Both the position numbers and the translations under genes were made by a program. A stretch of 64,000 nt of DNA from Laceyella sacchari (GTDB taxonomy: Bacteria > Bacillota > Bacilli > Thermoactinomycetales > Thermoactinomycetaceae): positions 1 through 64,000 of the forward strand of contig NZ_SMDD01000003.1 of assembly GCF_004343255.1 (NCBI RefSeq), read 5' to 3'. The notes under the pieces are model-generated. The model saw only the letters and a list, made by a program, of their open reading frames with translations, had not been told where the DNA came from and did no database searches. Positions 36,921 to 46,248 of this stretch are shown here, piece by piece (positions within the stretch are counted from its first letter, which is position 1; every line of letters starts with the position of its first letter).

Positions 36921-37010
36921 ACTTTCTAATAAAAGAAAATAAGTAAACTACACTCCACTATACCACACTCTTGTTCCCCACATGCATAAAATTTATGCAA
37001 ATTCAATGCA

Positions 37011-37050
37011 CAAAAAAAAGCTTCTCCCGACGCAATCCTAAGGAGAAGCT
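37011..37050 (-). terminator. Terminator after the zinc-ribbon gene
   Basis: AGCTTCTCC pairs with GGGAGAAGCT, followed by eight T on the minus strand. Confidence 0.9.
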
Positions 37051-37061
37051 TGGTTCACTCA

Positions 37062-37187
37062 TCAATCCTCTACCCAGCGGTATCCGCAATCATCGCACAA
37101 ATATTCGTCATTTTCCGTTTGTGACACCATCTTTGAACCGCAACGCGGGCATTTCTCGTTGTCTCTGCCCCAAAAATTTCTCTCCAT
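37062..37187 (-). CDS. Small zinc-ribbon protein (41 aa)
   Basis: The frame ATG 37187 to TGA 37062 encodes MERNFWGRDNEKCPRCGSK and then YLCDDCGYRWVED at the C-terminus. CPRC and CDDC form a classic zinc ribbon like those in transcription or RNA polymerase-associated proteins. A ribosome binding site (GGGAGG) precedes the ATG and a strong terminator follows. Role unknown. Confidence 0.75.
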   Translation of the reverse strand: MERNFWGRDNEKCPRCGSKMVSQTENDEYLCDDCGYRWVED

Positions 37188-37577
37188 CCCCCTGCCTCCC
37201 TTCTTATCCGGCATGATGCAATGTCATTTTATAATATAGAATGAGTTCTTTTCCCTTTTTGCTTGTGATTTTAACCGCTGACTTTCCCAAACAGGGACAA
37301 CCAGCGGCAAACTGGCTCCGTTAGTAATTAATTTCATTTTATCAAAAGACAAAAAAATCTGTAAATAAGAAACAGAAAATCTCTCTTTGTTTCCTGCGCG
37401 TTGTAACAAAAACCCCCCCTTGCCCGATCTTTTTTTCCACCAGTGCCTCCACATCATTGCCAGCCGTCCCTTCTTCCCCTGAATCGGTTAAAATAAAGAG
37501 GCGAACGGCCGGCACCCCTTTTTGCCCTTTTGCCATTTATCCCGCCTGCCAAAATCAGACGAAGGAAGTGTTAACGT
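37188..37577. other. Intergenic region before the MarR gene
   Basis: Contains a possible 64-codon minus-strand frame (37342-37536, starting MAKGQKGVPAVRLF) with only a weak GGCGGG site before it. I cannot support it as a gene. The rest shows no structure. Confidence 0.35.
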
Positions 37578-38045
37578 TTGGATAAAGAAAAACTAGTCAC
37601 CATGACAGAATCGTTTCGCACAAATCTTTCCACTCTTATCCGCCTGAGCAAAGATCTTCTAGAACGGCAGTTGATGCGCCATGATGTTCCCATCACGGCA
37701 CGCCAATTTGGCGTATTGGTACAGCTCAGCAAGCAACCGCTCACCGTCAAACGCTTAGGGGAAGTCTTTTCCATCGAGCCTCCCACTCTCATCCCCATCA
37801 TAGACACATTGGAACGCCACCAATTGGTAAGACGGGTGCCTGACAAACAAGATCGGCGCAAAAAGCATGTCGAAACCACCGACAAAGGCCAGCGATTGAT
37901 TCAGCACATGCATCAGCATATCGAACAAAATCCCATCGCCATCGCCCTCTCCACCATGGGCGAGGAAAACAGCCAGCAACTCATCAACTTGTTAGCTGAA
38001 CTGGTCGTCCATCTGCAAGCGGCACACCGGCAAGAGACGGATTAA
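37578..38045 (+). CDS. MarR-family transcriptional regulator
   Basis: 155 residues with a winged helix-turn-helix: VKRLGEVFSIEPPTLIPIIDTLERHQLVRRV (split here: recognition helix PPTLIPIIDTLE) and the wing DKQDRRKKHVETTDKG. These proteins act as dimers, often repressing their own gene and a linked transporter or detoxification gene, but no such target is adjacent. The start is TTG at 37578, with GAAGGAAG 9 nt upstream; the ATG at 37602 is an alternative. Confidence 0.88.
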   Translation: MDKEKLVTMTESFRTNLSTLIRLSKDLLERQLMRHDVPITARQFGVLVQLSKQPLTVKRLGEVFSIEPPTLIPIIDTLERHQLVRRVPDKQDRRKKHVETTDKGQRLIQHMHQHIEQNPIAIALSTMGEENSQQLINLLAELVVHLQAAHRQETD

Positions 38046-38073
38046 CCCTGTGCCGAAGTTTGGTGCTGAAGGA

Positions 38074-38116
38074 ACCCCCTCCCTGCGACCACTGCACAGG
38101 CGTCGCAGGGGGCTTT
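38074..38116 (+). terminator. Terminator after the MarR gene
   Basis: CCCTGCGAC pairs with GTCGCAGGG; the following T-tract is weak (CTTTC). Confidence 0.55.
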
Positions 38117-38244
38117 CACCAATGTATAGAAGGAACAGATCAGCACTGAGTCCGCCGCCTGTTCCTTTACCTTTGTATACCCGTTCAAAGAGGGTATCAT
38201 GTCACTTAACCGACCCATCGTGCTGTCATCCTTTTTATTTCATA

Positions 38245-38274
38245 TTGACATGCTTGTATATACAGGTCTAAAAT
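38245..38274 (+). promoter_or_regulatory. Promoter of the trehalose operon
   Basis: -35 TTGACA (38245-38250), 18-nt spacer, -10 TAAAAT (38269-38274). A TreR-type half-palindrome TTGTATATACAGG lies inside the spacer (38254-38266). Confidence 0.8.
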
Positions 38275-38298
38275 GAAATCAACCTGTATATACAGGTT
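38254..38298 (+). promoter_or_regulatory. Paired TreR operators
   Basis: Two sites: TTGTATATACAGGT within the promoter and AACCTGTATATACAGGTT (38281-38298), a perfect 18-bp palindrome just after the transcription start. Both match the TTGTATATACAA core known for TreR of B. subtilis. The pair is placed to block initiation until trehalose-6-phosphate binds TreR, encoded at 41850. Confidence 0.8.
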
Positions 38299-38563
38299 GC
38301 AGCTTGGAGGCAACCTCTGAAGGAGCCAAAGCTCCAGAACATGTTGTCACCTTACCAAGCCTATCTATACACCTCCGGCAAACGAGCGATCGTCCAATTA
38401 TTCAAAACGTTCTCCAGATTCTCGCTGCCGTACCATGGTGTAAGACCCTTTTTCATGCCCCATGCGCCTAAAAGGGCAATCTTAATTAACTCGCCTCCTT
38501 TTCCAATGCGAAAGGATGCGACAAGCACGTAAAAAATCTTAAACCACAGGAGGCGAATCCTGC
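38299..38563 (+). other. Long leader of the trehalose operon
   Basis: About 265 nt between the operators and the permease start. It contains a GGAGC-caaa-GCTCC hairpin near 38322-38335 but no T-run, so it is not an obvious terminator. No antiterminator (RAT) sequence recognised. Confidence 0.35.
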
Positions 38564-40150
38564 ATGCAGCGCACACTTTCTTTTGATTTCTTCCAACGGA
38601 TCGGCCGCGCAATGATGGCTGTCGTGCTTATCCTCCCCCTTGTCTCGATCTTGATGGGACTGGGCGGCGTCATCCTCAATCCCAATGTGCAACAACTTCT
38701 CCCCTTCTTGGCAGGCGATGCTTGGCAAGTTGTCGGAGAACTGATGCAACGCGCCGGACAAGCGGTCTTTAACAATTTGCCCGTTCTGTTTGCGATTGCC
38801 ATCGCTATCACTTGGACCAATCGCGGCATGGCTGGCTTTTCTGCACTTATCGCCTTTTTCATCATGCACACCACCATCGGGGCGTTGATCGATATCACAG
38901 GCGTCAAGCTGAATGAACGGATGCTGGGCACCGAATTGGGCATCCCCACCTTGCAAACCGGGGTGTTTGGTGGCATCTTAATCGGGTTTTTGACTGCTTA
39001 TTTATACAACCGCTTTCATAAGGTGCAACTGCCTGACGCCATCTCCCTTTTCAGCGGTGAACGGTTGGTACCCATCGTTGCTTCTTTCGGCGGAATTGTA
39101 ACCGCTGTCATTTTGTTCTTCGCTTGGCCGCAAATCAGTCTTGGGGTGTTGGCAACAGGTGACTTCATCGCCAACCACACCAATCCGTTGGTCGTCGGTC
39201 TGTACGGGGGGCTGGAAAAACTCTTGATTCCATTTGGGCTCCACCACATTTACAACACTCCCTTGCTGTTCACGGACATCGGCGGCGCTTACACCACCTT
39301 GGACGGCGCCCGCGTCGTTGGGGATCAAAACGTGTACATCGCTCAAGTGATCGACAAATTGAAAGATGGTAGCATTCCTATCACCGGCGGTACTTATATT
39401 GCTGGTAAATTCATTCCCGTCATGTTTGGTTTGCCTGCAGCAGCCTTGGCCATGTACCATGTCTCCAAGACAGAGAAAAAAGGCAAAGCCAAGTCACTTT
39501 TGGTTGCGGCTGCCATCACCGCTCTGTTGACCGGCATCACCGAACCGCTGGAATTTACCTTCCTGTTTGTCGCACCCGTCCTGTATGCCGCACACACCGT
39601 ATTGACTGCGCTGGCGTTCGGCCTCATGAATGCGCTTGGCATGCACGCTGGCTTTGCGGGCGGTTCTGGTCTGATCGACTTTATCCTGTTCAACAGCCTG
39701 CCAAATCACTCTAACGCTTGGCTGGTCACCATCGGGCTGGGTCTCGTGTTTGCAGTCATTTATTACTTTGTGTTCAAATGGCTCATTCTGAAGTGGGACT
39801 TGAAAACGCCCGGTCGGGAAGATGACGGGGAAGAAACCAAGCTGTACACTAAAGAGGACTATCGTGCCAAACAACAGACGGCATCTTATATTGAACAACC
39901 CAACGCCGAGGCTGAAAGCTCACGCGCTTCCCAGATTCTCGCCGCTTTGGGTGGACAAGAGAATATCCGTCAATTAGATGCCTGCATCACCCGGTTGCGC
40001 GTCGGTGTCCACGATCTCTCCAAAGTGGACGAGGAAGCGTTGAAACGGTTGGGCGCATCGGGTGTGCTGAAGGTGAACGATGGCATTCAAGCCGTCTTCG
40101 GTACGAAATCTTCCATCATCAAAGCAGAAATCGAAGAAATCATGCAATGA
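38564..40150 (+). CDS. PTS permease, IIC-IIB type, for trehalose (alpha-glucoside family)
   Basis: Takes up and phosphorylates a disaccharide, here most likely trehalose to trehalose-6-phosphate. 528 residues: ten or so membrane spans of EIIC (about 1-425) with GLHHIYNTPLLF and the substrate motif GITEPLEF, then a linker, then EIIB with the phosphocysteine Cys474 (QLDACITRLR). Domain order C-B belongs to the glucose/N-acetylglucosamine/alpha-glucoside group, unlike the B-C order of B. subtilis TreP. No EIIA domain, so it must borrow one. The start follows CAGGAGGCGAATCCTGC. First gene of the operon. Confidence 0.85.
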   Translation: MQRTLSFDFFQRIGRAMMAVVLILPLVSILMGLGGVILNPNVQQLLPFLAGDAWQVVGELMQRAGQAVFNNLPVLFAIAIAITWTNRGMAGFSALIAFFIMHTTIGALIDITGVKLNERMLGTELGIPTLQTGVFGGILIGFLTAYLYNRFHKVQLPDAISLFSGERLVPIVASFGGIVTAVILFFAWPQISLGVLATGDFIANHTNPLVVGLYGGLEKLLIPFGLHHIYNTPLLFTDIGGAYTTLDGARVVGDQNVYIAQVIDKLKDGSIPITGGTYIAGKFIPVMFGLPAAALAMYHVSKTEKKGKAKSLLVAAAITALLTGITEPLEFTFLFVAPVLYAAHTVLTALAFGLMNALGMHAGFAGGSGLIDFILFNSLPNHSNAWLVTIGLGLVFAVIYYFVFKWLILKWDLKTPGREDDGEETKLYTKEDYRAKQQTASYIEQPNAEAESSRASQILAALGGQENIRQLDACITRLRVGVHDLSKVDEEALKRLGASGVLKVNDGIQAVFGTKSSIIKAEIEEIMQ

Positions 40151-40163
40151 AACAGGTGATATC

Positions 40164-41837
40164 ATGAACGAATGGTGGCGTAAAGCCGTTGTCTACCAAA
40201 TTTACCCCCGCAGTTTCAAAGACTCCACTGGCGATGGTGTGGGCGACCTGCGTGGCGTCATGGAAAAGCTAGATTATCTGAAAAACCTTGGCGTCGATGT
40301 GATATGGTTGAATCCTATTTACCGCTCGCCTTTGCGGGACAACGGCTACGACATCAGCGATTATTATCAGATCCATGAGGATCTGGGAACCATGGATGAT
40401 TTTGAAGCATTGTTGGCAGAGGCTCACGCCCGCGATATGAAAATCATCTTGGACATGGTAGTTAACCACACTTCCACTGCACATCCATGGTTCCAAGAGG
40501 CTCGTGCTTCATTGGACAACCCTTACCGGGACTTCTACATCTGGCGCGACCAACCCAACAATTGGCAATCCAAATTTGGGGGCTCCGCTTGGGAGCTTGA
40601 CCATGCAACTGGGCAATATTATTTGCACCTGTTTGATGTGACGCAGGCTGACCTCAATTGGGAAAACCCGGAGTTGCGCCGCCGCATCCACAAAATGATG
40701 AAATGGTGGTTGGACAAAGGCGTGGACGGCTTTCGGCTTGACGTCATCAACCTGTTGTCCAAAGATCAACGTTTCCCGGATGACGACGGCTCTGTCCCCC
40801 CAGGTGATGGGCGCCGCTTTTACACTGATGGGCCCCGGATTCACGAGTATCTCGCGGAGATGAACCGGGAAGTGTTTACCCACTACGACATGATGACTGT
40901 GGGGGAAATGTCTTCCACATCCATCCCCCATTGCATCCGTTATACCCATCCGGACAACGGCGAACTAAATATGACTTTCAACTTCCATCACTTGAAAGTA
41001 GATTATCCGGGTGGTGAGAAATGGGCGGTTGGTGAGATGGACTTTCTCGCTTTGAAGCGGATTTTAGCGGATTGGCAAACGAGCATGGCCAAAGGCGGCG
41101 GTTGGAACGCCCTGTTCTGGTGTAACCATGATCAACCGCGTATCGTCTCTCGTTATGGCGATGATCAAACCCATCGTGTAACCTCAGCCAAAATGTTGGC
41201 TACCGCACTCCATCTGATGCAAGGTACCCCCTTCATCTACCAGGGGGAGGAATTGGGAATGACGAATCCTGATTTCACTTCTTTCACAGATTATCGCGAT
41301 GTGGAAACACACAACATGGTTTCCATTCTGCGGGAGCGGGGCTATTCCGAAGCGGAAGTGTTAAAAATCATTCGCCAGAAATCACGAGACAATTCCCGCA
41401 CGCCCATGCAATGGAACGCGACGGAACATGCTGGTTTCACGACAGGGACACCATGGATCAAGGTCGCCCCCAACTACCAGGAAATCAATGCCGAACAGGC
41501 GCTTGCAGACCCCGATTCGATCTTTTATCATTACAAGAAATTGATTCGTTTGCGCAAAGAATTGGACATTGTCACCACCGGCACATATGAATGCGTCGAC
41601 ATCGACCATCCTGAAGTCTACGCGTACTTGCGCCATGGTGATAATGAAAAGCTGTTCGTGGTCAATCTGTTCGGCGGGCGAGCCCATTCTTACACCGTGC
41701 CGGAGAAGGTGCTCGCTTCTGTCCAAGGATGGAAGAGAGAAATTCTGCTCTCCAACTATCCAGATTCCGCCGCCTTTGGTGAACAATTGCCTTTGCGACC
41801 ATATGAATCAATTGTTTATCGACTCACTGCCAATTGA
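40164..41837 (+). CDS. treA: Trehalose-6-phosphate hydrolase
   Basis: GH13 enzyme cleaving trehalose-6-phosphate into glucose and glucose-6-phosphate in the cytoplasm. Catalytic residues: nucleophile Asp193 (GFRLDVIN), acid/base Glu248 (TVGEMSS) and Asp323 (NHDQPR). Sequence and length (557) are close to B. subtilis TreA throughout. I chose the ATG at 40164 (MNEWWRKAVVYQIYP), with AGGTGAT upstream, 13 nt after the permease stop. Related oligo-1,6-glucosidases are the alternative, but the PTS gene and TreR context favour TreA. Confidence 0.93.
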   Translation: MNEWWRKAVVYQIYPRSFKDSTGDGVGDLRGVMEKLDYLKNLGVDVIWLNPIYRSPLRDNGYDISDYYQIHEDLGTMDDFEALLAEAHARDMKIILDMVVNHTSTAHPWFQEARASLDNPYRDFYIWRDQPNNWQSKFGGSAWELDHATGQYYLHLFDVTQADLNWENPELRRRIHKMMKWWLDKGVDGFRLDVINLLSKDQRFPDDDGSVPPGDGRRFYTDGPRIHEYLAEMNREVFTHYDMMTVGEMSSTSIPHCIRYTHPDNGELNMTFNFHHLKVDYPGGEKWAVGEMDFLALKRILADWQTSMAKGGGWNALFWCNHDQPRIVSRYGDDQTHRVTSAKMLATALHLMQGTPFIYQGEELGMTNPDFTSFTDYRDVETHNMVSILRERGYSEAEVLKIIRQKSRDNSRTPMQWNATEHAGFTTGTPWIKVAPNYQEINAEQALADPDSIFYHYKKLIRLRKELDIVTTGTYECVDIDHPEVYAYLRHGDNEKLFVVNLFGGRAHSYTVPEKVLASVQGWKREILLSNYPDSAAFGEQLPLRPYESIVYRLTAN

Positions 41838-41849
41838 GAGGAAGAGCCT

Positions 41850-42560
41850 GTGTTGGATAACATTTATCTTTCAATCTATCATGATTTGGTCAATCAAATC
41901 GAACAGGGCTCCTTGCCGCCCGACAGCAAACTCCCGTCAGAAAACGAGTTGGCCGTGCAGTACAGCACCTCGCGGGAAACGGTGCGCAAGGCCCTACACC
42001 TCCTCTCGCAACATGGATATATCCATAAAATCAAAGGCAAAGGCTCTTTTGTCCTACATGTCAACAAATTTAATTTCCCCGTTTCCGGACTGGTCAGCTT
42101 TAAAGAACTGACTAAACGGATGCGGAAAAAAGCAACAACCAAAGTGATTTCACTCAAACGGGGCAGGCCGTCCCCTTATATCGCCACGCAATTAAACATT
42201 TCTCGCACCGAAGAGGTCTGGGAAGTGATTCGGGTGCGCGAGATCGATGGGGAGAAAATCATCCTCGACAAAGACTATTTTCGAAGCTTTATCCCACCGC
42301 TTACCGTGGAGATTTGCGAAGACTCCATCTATGAATACCTGGATCAAACGCTGACGGTGGGCATCAGCTTCGCCAAAAAATTTATCACCATTGAGAGCAT
42401 TACAGAAGAAGACCAAGCCTGGCTCGATCACAAGGAATACCCCATGATCGCCGTCGTGCGCAACTATGTGCACTTGGAGGATAACACCTTGTTCCAGTAT
42501 TCCGAATCCCGCCACCGCCCCGACAAATTTCGCTTTGTCGACTTTGCGCGGCGGGCATAA
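41850..42560 (+). CDS. treR: GntR-family trehalose operon repressor
   Basis: 236 residues: a winged helix-turn-helix at the N-terminus (SENELAVQYSTSRETVRKAL, about 31-50) and a UTRA ligand-binding domain (about 85-230). It should repress the operon by binding the TTGTATATACA sites at 38254-38298 and let go on binding trehalose-6-phosphate. The start is GTG at 41850 or TTG at 41853, after AGAGGAAG. Third gene of the operon, 12 nt after treA, so autoregulated. Confidence 0.92.
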   Translation: MLDNIYLSIYHDLVNQIEQGSLPPDSKLPSENELAVQYSTSRETVRKALHLLSQHGYIHKIKGKGSFVLHVNKFNFPVSGLVSFKELTKRMRKKATTKVISLKRGRPSPYIATQLNISRTEEVWEVIRVREIDGEKIILDKDYFRSFIPPLTVEICEDSIYEYLDQTLTVGISFAKKFITIESITEEDQAWLDHKEYPMIAVVRNYVHLEDNTLFQYSESRHRPDKFRFVDFARRA

Positions 42561-42604
42561 AGAACCCCCGTATCCCAAAACAATTGGGATGCGGGGGTTT
42601 TTTG
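42560..42604. terminator. Bidirectional terminator between treR and hemY
   Basis: AACCCCCGTATCCCAA pairs with TTGGGATGCGGGGGTT and is followed by TTTT. Convergent genes. Confidence 0.9.
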
Positions 42605-42669
42605 ATCCGCTTAAAGAGGAGGCTTTCTTTCGGCAAAGCCAGCGCAAAGCAAAAGCTTTCCCTGCCGAT

Positions 42670-44115
42670 CTAATATAGCGAAATAAATGTCTGACAGTCA
42701 GTCGCTTCCGATGGGACGATACCATCGACGAGCTCAGCTACAACCTCTTTTCCTTGCTGAATGCAATCCGGCAAGCCGACGCCTCTGTAGAAAGAACCAG
42801 ACAGCAAGACATTGGGCAACACTTCTCGCACTTGGCTCATGGTGCGCTCCACCCAATACGGGTGTCCCACTTCATACGGGGGCCGGGACGCCGTAAAGCG
42901 GTGGACAAATGTAAACTCCGGTTCCCCGCTGATATCCATCGCCCGAATCCGACGCAAATCAGCAAGCACCGTTTGGATGATTTCCTCATCGGAGCGCTGG
43001 ACGATCTCGTCGGTTTGGGGCCGGCCGACAAAACAGCGGAGCAAGGCTTTCCCTTCCGGCGTGGTATGGGGCCATTTTTGGTGAAGCCAAGTGCAGGCCG
43101 TAATGGACAAGTCCGCCTGACGGGGCACGATAAAGCCGGTGCCTTGAACAGAGACGCGCACTTGTTCTTTGGGAAAAGCGAGCGCAACAGTGGCCACCGA
43201 GGTAGGTTCAGACATGTCAATCGGTGGCAAGTCAAGATAAGGGCGCAACAGGCGCCGCGTTACCGGATGTGGTGTAGTGAACACCACGTGGCTGGCCTCG
43301 ATGGTACCCCCATCGCTCAATGCCAACCGATATCCCTCATCCAGCTTAGTGAAGTGGATGATTTCCGTGTTCTTTCGCACACAAGCAGCCGGCAGGGAGG
43401 CCTCAATTCGTTCGACAAGCGTACCAAGCCCGCTCCGGAGCGTTTGAAACATGCCCTTTTTTCTTTTGGAGGTGCGGGGCGGACGGGTGTTGCGCATCGC
43501 TTTAATCAGGCTCCCGTGCTCCATCAGGAGCCGATGATACTGCGGAAAAGTAGCCAACAAACTGAGATGGTCGATCGGATTTCCGTACACGCCGGAGATC
43601 AAAGGTTCAATTACCCGGTCCACCATCTCATCACCGAAACGCCGGCGGAAAAAGTCGCCGACAGACAGGTCACCGGCCATCTCTTCCGGGGGCAGAAGCA
43701 AATCTTCCAAGGCCCGCGCCTTGCCTGACACGGACAATAAGCCCGATTGCAGAAATGGCTCGATCTTCGTTGGCATCCCCATGACAGATCCTTCAGGAAT
43801 GGGGTGCAAATCGCGTTCATGATAGATAAAAGCCTGTCCCGTTTCATTGTTGACCAATTCGTCTTCCAATCCTAGATCCATGACCAGCTGGGTGGCGTGG
43901 CGTTTCCGCTCCAAAAAGGAGTCCGGGCCTTTTTCGATGACATAGCCGTCACGCCTTAAGGTGTCAATTTTCCCACCTAATCGGGAACTAGACTCAATCA
44001 GCGTAAATTTCATTGGCAGCCGCTTAGCTTCTATTTCCCGATGCAAGTAATAAGCAACGGTTAAGCCGGTGATGCCGCCCCCCACGATGGCGACATGATG
44101 CTTTGGTCGACTCAT
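42670..44115 (-). CDS. hemY: Protoporphyrinogen/coproporphyrinogen III oxidase
   Basis: FAD enzyme of haem synthesis; in Gram-positives it is now regarded as coproporphyrinogen oxidase (CgoX) feeding HemH. The dinucleotide-binding motif VAIVGGGITGLTVAYYL starts at residue 8, followed by ESSSRLGGKIDT and the IEKGPDSF segment. The C-terminus contains the FAD-contacting GSFYRGVGLPDCI. Length 481. It is the last gene of hemE-hemH-hemY, 6 nt after hemH. Confidence 0.95.
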   Translation of the reverse strand: MSRPKHHVAIVGGGITGLTVAYYLHREIEAKRLPMKFTLIESSSRLGGKIDTLRRDGYVIEKGPDSFLERKRHATQLVMDLGLEDELVNNETGQAFIYHERDLHPIPEGSVMGMPTKIEPFLQSGLLSVSGKARALEDLLLPPEEMAGDLSVGDFFRRRFGDEMVDRVIEPLISGVYGNPIDHLSLLATFPQYHRLLMEHGSLIKAMRNTRPPRTSKRKKGMFQTLRSGLGTLVERIEASLPAACVRKNTEIIHFTKLDEGYRLALSDGGTIEASHVVFTTPHPVTRRLLRPYLDLPPIDMSEPTSVATVALAFPKEQVRVSVQGTGFIVPRQADLSITACTWLHQKWPHTTPEGKALLRCFVGRPQTDEIVQRSDEEIIQTVLADLRRIRAMDISGEPEFTFVHRFTASRPPYEVGHPYWVERTMSQVREVLPNVLLSGSFYRGVGLPDCIQQGKEVVAELVDGIVPSEATDCQTFISLY

Positions 44116-44121
44116 GGCTTC

Positions 44122-45063
44122 TCAGATGGCTCCTTTGCGAATGAGTTCCTTGCTCAAAATTCCGCTCAAACAAGCGATGAATTCCGGTCGGGCGTTAGGC
44201 ATCGGCGGCCGGTAATAGTTCGCTCCCAACTCGTCAGTCACCGCTTTGCACTCAATGTCATTGTCATACAACACTTCAAGGTGCTCGGCCACAAATCCGA
44301 TAGGACAATAGATGAAGGAAGTAAAGCCTTCCTTGTCGTGCAACTCGCGTGTCAAATCCTGCACATCAGGGCCCAGCCAAGGCTCTGGTGTACGTCCCGC
44401 GCTTTGCCACCCCATCCGGTAGTGAGGGATGTCCACCCGCTCAGCGATCAATTTCGCCGTTTCCTGCAATTGGCGGGGATATGGATCACCCAGGGCCAAG
44501 ATTTTCTCCGGCAAACTATGTGCCGAAAAAATCACCACAGAACGTTCTTTTTCTTCTGCCGGCATCGAAGCGAACAGCTCCCGCAACTGATCTGCCCAGT
44601 ACTCCACGTATGCGGGATCATCATGCCAACTGTCAATGCTATGAAGCTTGATTCCAAGCGCTTCTGCCTTGTCTGCGGCCCGACTGTTGTAGCTTTTCAC
44701 ACTGTAGGTGGAATAATGCGGCGCCAACACCAAGCTGATGGCTTCTTCAATCCCGTCGTGGGCCATCTGCTCCACCGCCTCTTCAATAAACGGAGAAATG
44801 TGTTTCAGACCCAGATAACCGTGAAACTCCACTTCCGGAAAACGCTGGTTTAGATCAGCGACGACTTTCTCCACTTGCGCTTCAGTGATTTTGGCGAATT
44901 GATTGATCTCGCCAACCGCTTCATACCGCTCAGTCAGTTCATCCAACAAGGCTTGAGGTGGCTTTTTTCCCCTGCGGATATGCGTATAGTACGGTTCAAT
45001 CTCCGACTTGCTCCGCGGTGTGCCATAAGCCATCAGGAGCACTCCGATTTTTTTCCGTTTCAC
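44122..45063 (-). CDS. hemH: Ferrochelatase (coproporphyrin ferrochelatase)
   Basis: Inserts ferrous iron into the porphyrin. Conserved features: [20 protein letters not shown] near the N-terminus, APHYSTYSV (metal-site His) near residue 165, [10 protein letters not shown] near residue 188, and [14 protein letters not shown] with the catalytic Glu near residue 270. I chose the GTG at 45063, which overlaps the hemE stop as GTGA and has GGGGAG upstream; the product of 313 residues is the usual size. The earlier in-frame ATG lies inside hemE and adds 25 unrelated residues. Confidence 0.95.
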   Translation of the reverse strand: MKRKKIGVLLMAYGTPRSKSEIEPYYTHIRRGKKPPQALLDELTERYEAVGEINQFAKITEAQVEKVVADLNQRFPEVEFHGYLGLKHISPFIEEAVEQMAHDGIEEAISLVLAPHYSTYSVKSYNSRAADKAEALGIKLHSIDSWHDDPAYVEYWADQLRELFASMPAEEKERSVVIFSAHSLPEKILALGDPYPRQLQETAKLIAERVDIPHYRMGWQSAGRTPEPWLGPDVQDLTRELHDKEGFTSFIYCPIGFVAEHLEVLYDNDIECKAVTDELGANYYRPPMPNARPEFIACLSGILSKELIRKGAI

Positions 45064-46112
45064 ACGATCATCTCCCCGTTTTTGCGTGAATAGCTGTGCA
45101 CCAATGCCGTCAATTTCTGCATCGTTTCCACACTGCATTGCGGGAAGATGCCATGCCCCAGGTTAAAGATGTAACCGGGCTGTTCCGTGCCTTCGTCCAA
45201 CACTTGTTTGGCCTTTTTCTCCAGTGTCTCCCATGGAGCCAAAAGCAAGGCCGGCTCCAGATTCCCTTGCAGTGCCTTGTCCACTCCGTATTCGGTTCGC
45301 GCCTGAGTGATGGTGACGCGCCAGTCCAAGCCAAGCACATCTACCGGCAACTCATTAAACACTCGCAACAAATGACCGGTGCCCACGCCAAAGTAGATAA
45401 GCGGCACGCCAGTATCTTTGAGGCTGGAGAATATCCGGTGCATCGTCGGGAAAATGAATTCGCGGTAGTCGGCTTCGCTCACAGCCCCGACCCAGGAGTC
45501 AAATACCTGAACCGCTTTGGCTCCTGCCGCAATTTGCGCACGCAGGTATGTGATGGTCATATCGGCCAACTTCTCCATCAGCAACGCCCATGTCTCTGGC
45601 GCGGTGAACATCATCGCTTTCGTTTTGTAATAGTTCTTTGATGGGCCGCCTTCAATCATGTAACTGGCCAGGGTAAACGGCGCTCCCGCAAATCCGATCA
45701 GGGGGACGTTAAGCTCATTGGCCAGGATTTTCACAGCATCCGTGATAAAAGGAATGTCTGAAACCGGATCCAATTCTCCCAAGCGGCGAACGTCGGCTGT
45801 GTTGCGAATCGGATTGGCAATGACCGGACCGATACCGGATCGGATCTCAACATCAACACCAATCGGTTTCAACGGGGTGACAATGTCAGCAAACAAAATG
45901 GCTGCATCCACGCCCAATTGATCAACGGGCAACTTCGTTACTTCCGCGCACACTTCAGGTATGTAATTCATTTCAAAAAAGCTGTATTTCTCCCTGATTT
46001 TCCGATACTCCGGCTGATAACGCCCCGCCTGCCTCATATACCAGACCGGAACATACGGGGTCGGTTCCTTGCGGCAAGCCCGCAAAAACGTATCATTGAA
46101 TGAAGATTTCAT
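45060..46112 (-). CDS. hemE: Uroporphyrinogen decarboxylase
   Basis: Removes four carboxyl groups from uroporphyrinogen III to give coproporphyrinogen III. The signature [15 protein letters not shown] is at about residues 21-35 and the [17 protein letters not shown] segment near residue 200. I chose the ATG at 46112, giving 350 residues, with AAGAGG upstream; the longer frame reaches into the promoter. First gene of the haem operon and the one directly behind the Fnr/CRP-type site. Confidence 0.96.
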   Translation of the reverse strand: MKSSFNDTFLRACRKEPTPYVPVWYMRQAGRYQPEYRKIREKYSFFEMNYIPEVCAEVTKLPVDQLGVDAAILFADIVTPLKPIGVDVEIRSGIGPVIANPIRNTADVRRLGELDPVSDIPFITDAVKILANELNVPLIGFAGAPFTLASYMIEGGPSKNYYKTKAMMFTAPETWALLMEKLADMTITYLRAQIAAGAKAVQVFDSWVGAVSEADYREFIFPTMHRIFSSLKDTGVPLIYFGVGTGHLLRVFNELPVDVLGLDWRVTITQARTEYGVDKALQGNLEPALLLAPWETLEKKAKQVLDEGTEQPGYIFNLGHGIFPQCSVETMQKLTALVHSYSRKNGEMIV

Positions 46113-46207
46113 TGGATAAACCTCTTTTCTCTTCTCATCCTTCGTTGGTAAACAGTTTGCCACAGCAGTTCCAATGGTAAAACCAGATCTTGTCATAAAA
46201 GGGGTTT

Positions 46208-46230
46208 ATTTTACAGTTACGCCCAGTCAC
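46208..46230 (-). promoter_or_regulatory. Candidate -10 region of the hemEHY operon
   Basis: TAAAAT on the minus strand (46208-46213). The 17 nt upstream lead straight to the edge of the Fnr/CRP-type palindrome; there is no good -35 box, as expected of an activator-dependent promoter. Confidence 0.5.
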
Positions 46231-46248
46231 ATGTGATAAATTTCACAT
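46231..46248 (-). promoter_or_regulatory. Fnr/CRP-family binding site before hemE
   Basis: ATGTGATAAATTTCACAT contains the canonical TGTGA-N6-TCACA core. Its centre lies about 39-42 bp before the probable start of the hemE transcript, the class II activator position. In B. subtilis, Fnr uses this same core and controls anaerobic genes. Confidence 0.65.

Noticed and set aside
37342-37536. 64-codon minus-strand frame starting MAKGQKGVPAVRLF
   Set aside because: Only a weak GGCGGG site precedes it, the C-terminal half is Phe-rich and atypical, and no terminator or family match supports it.
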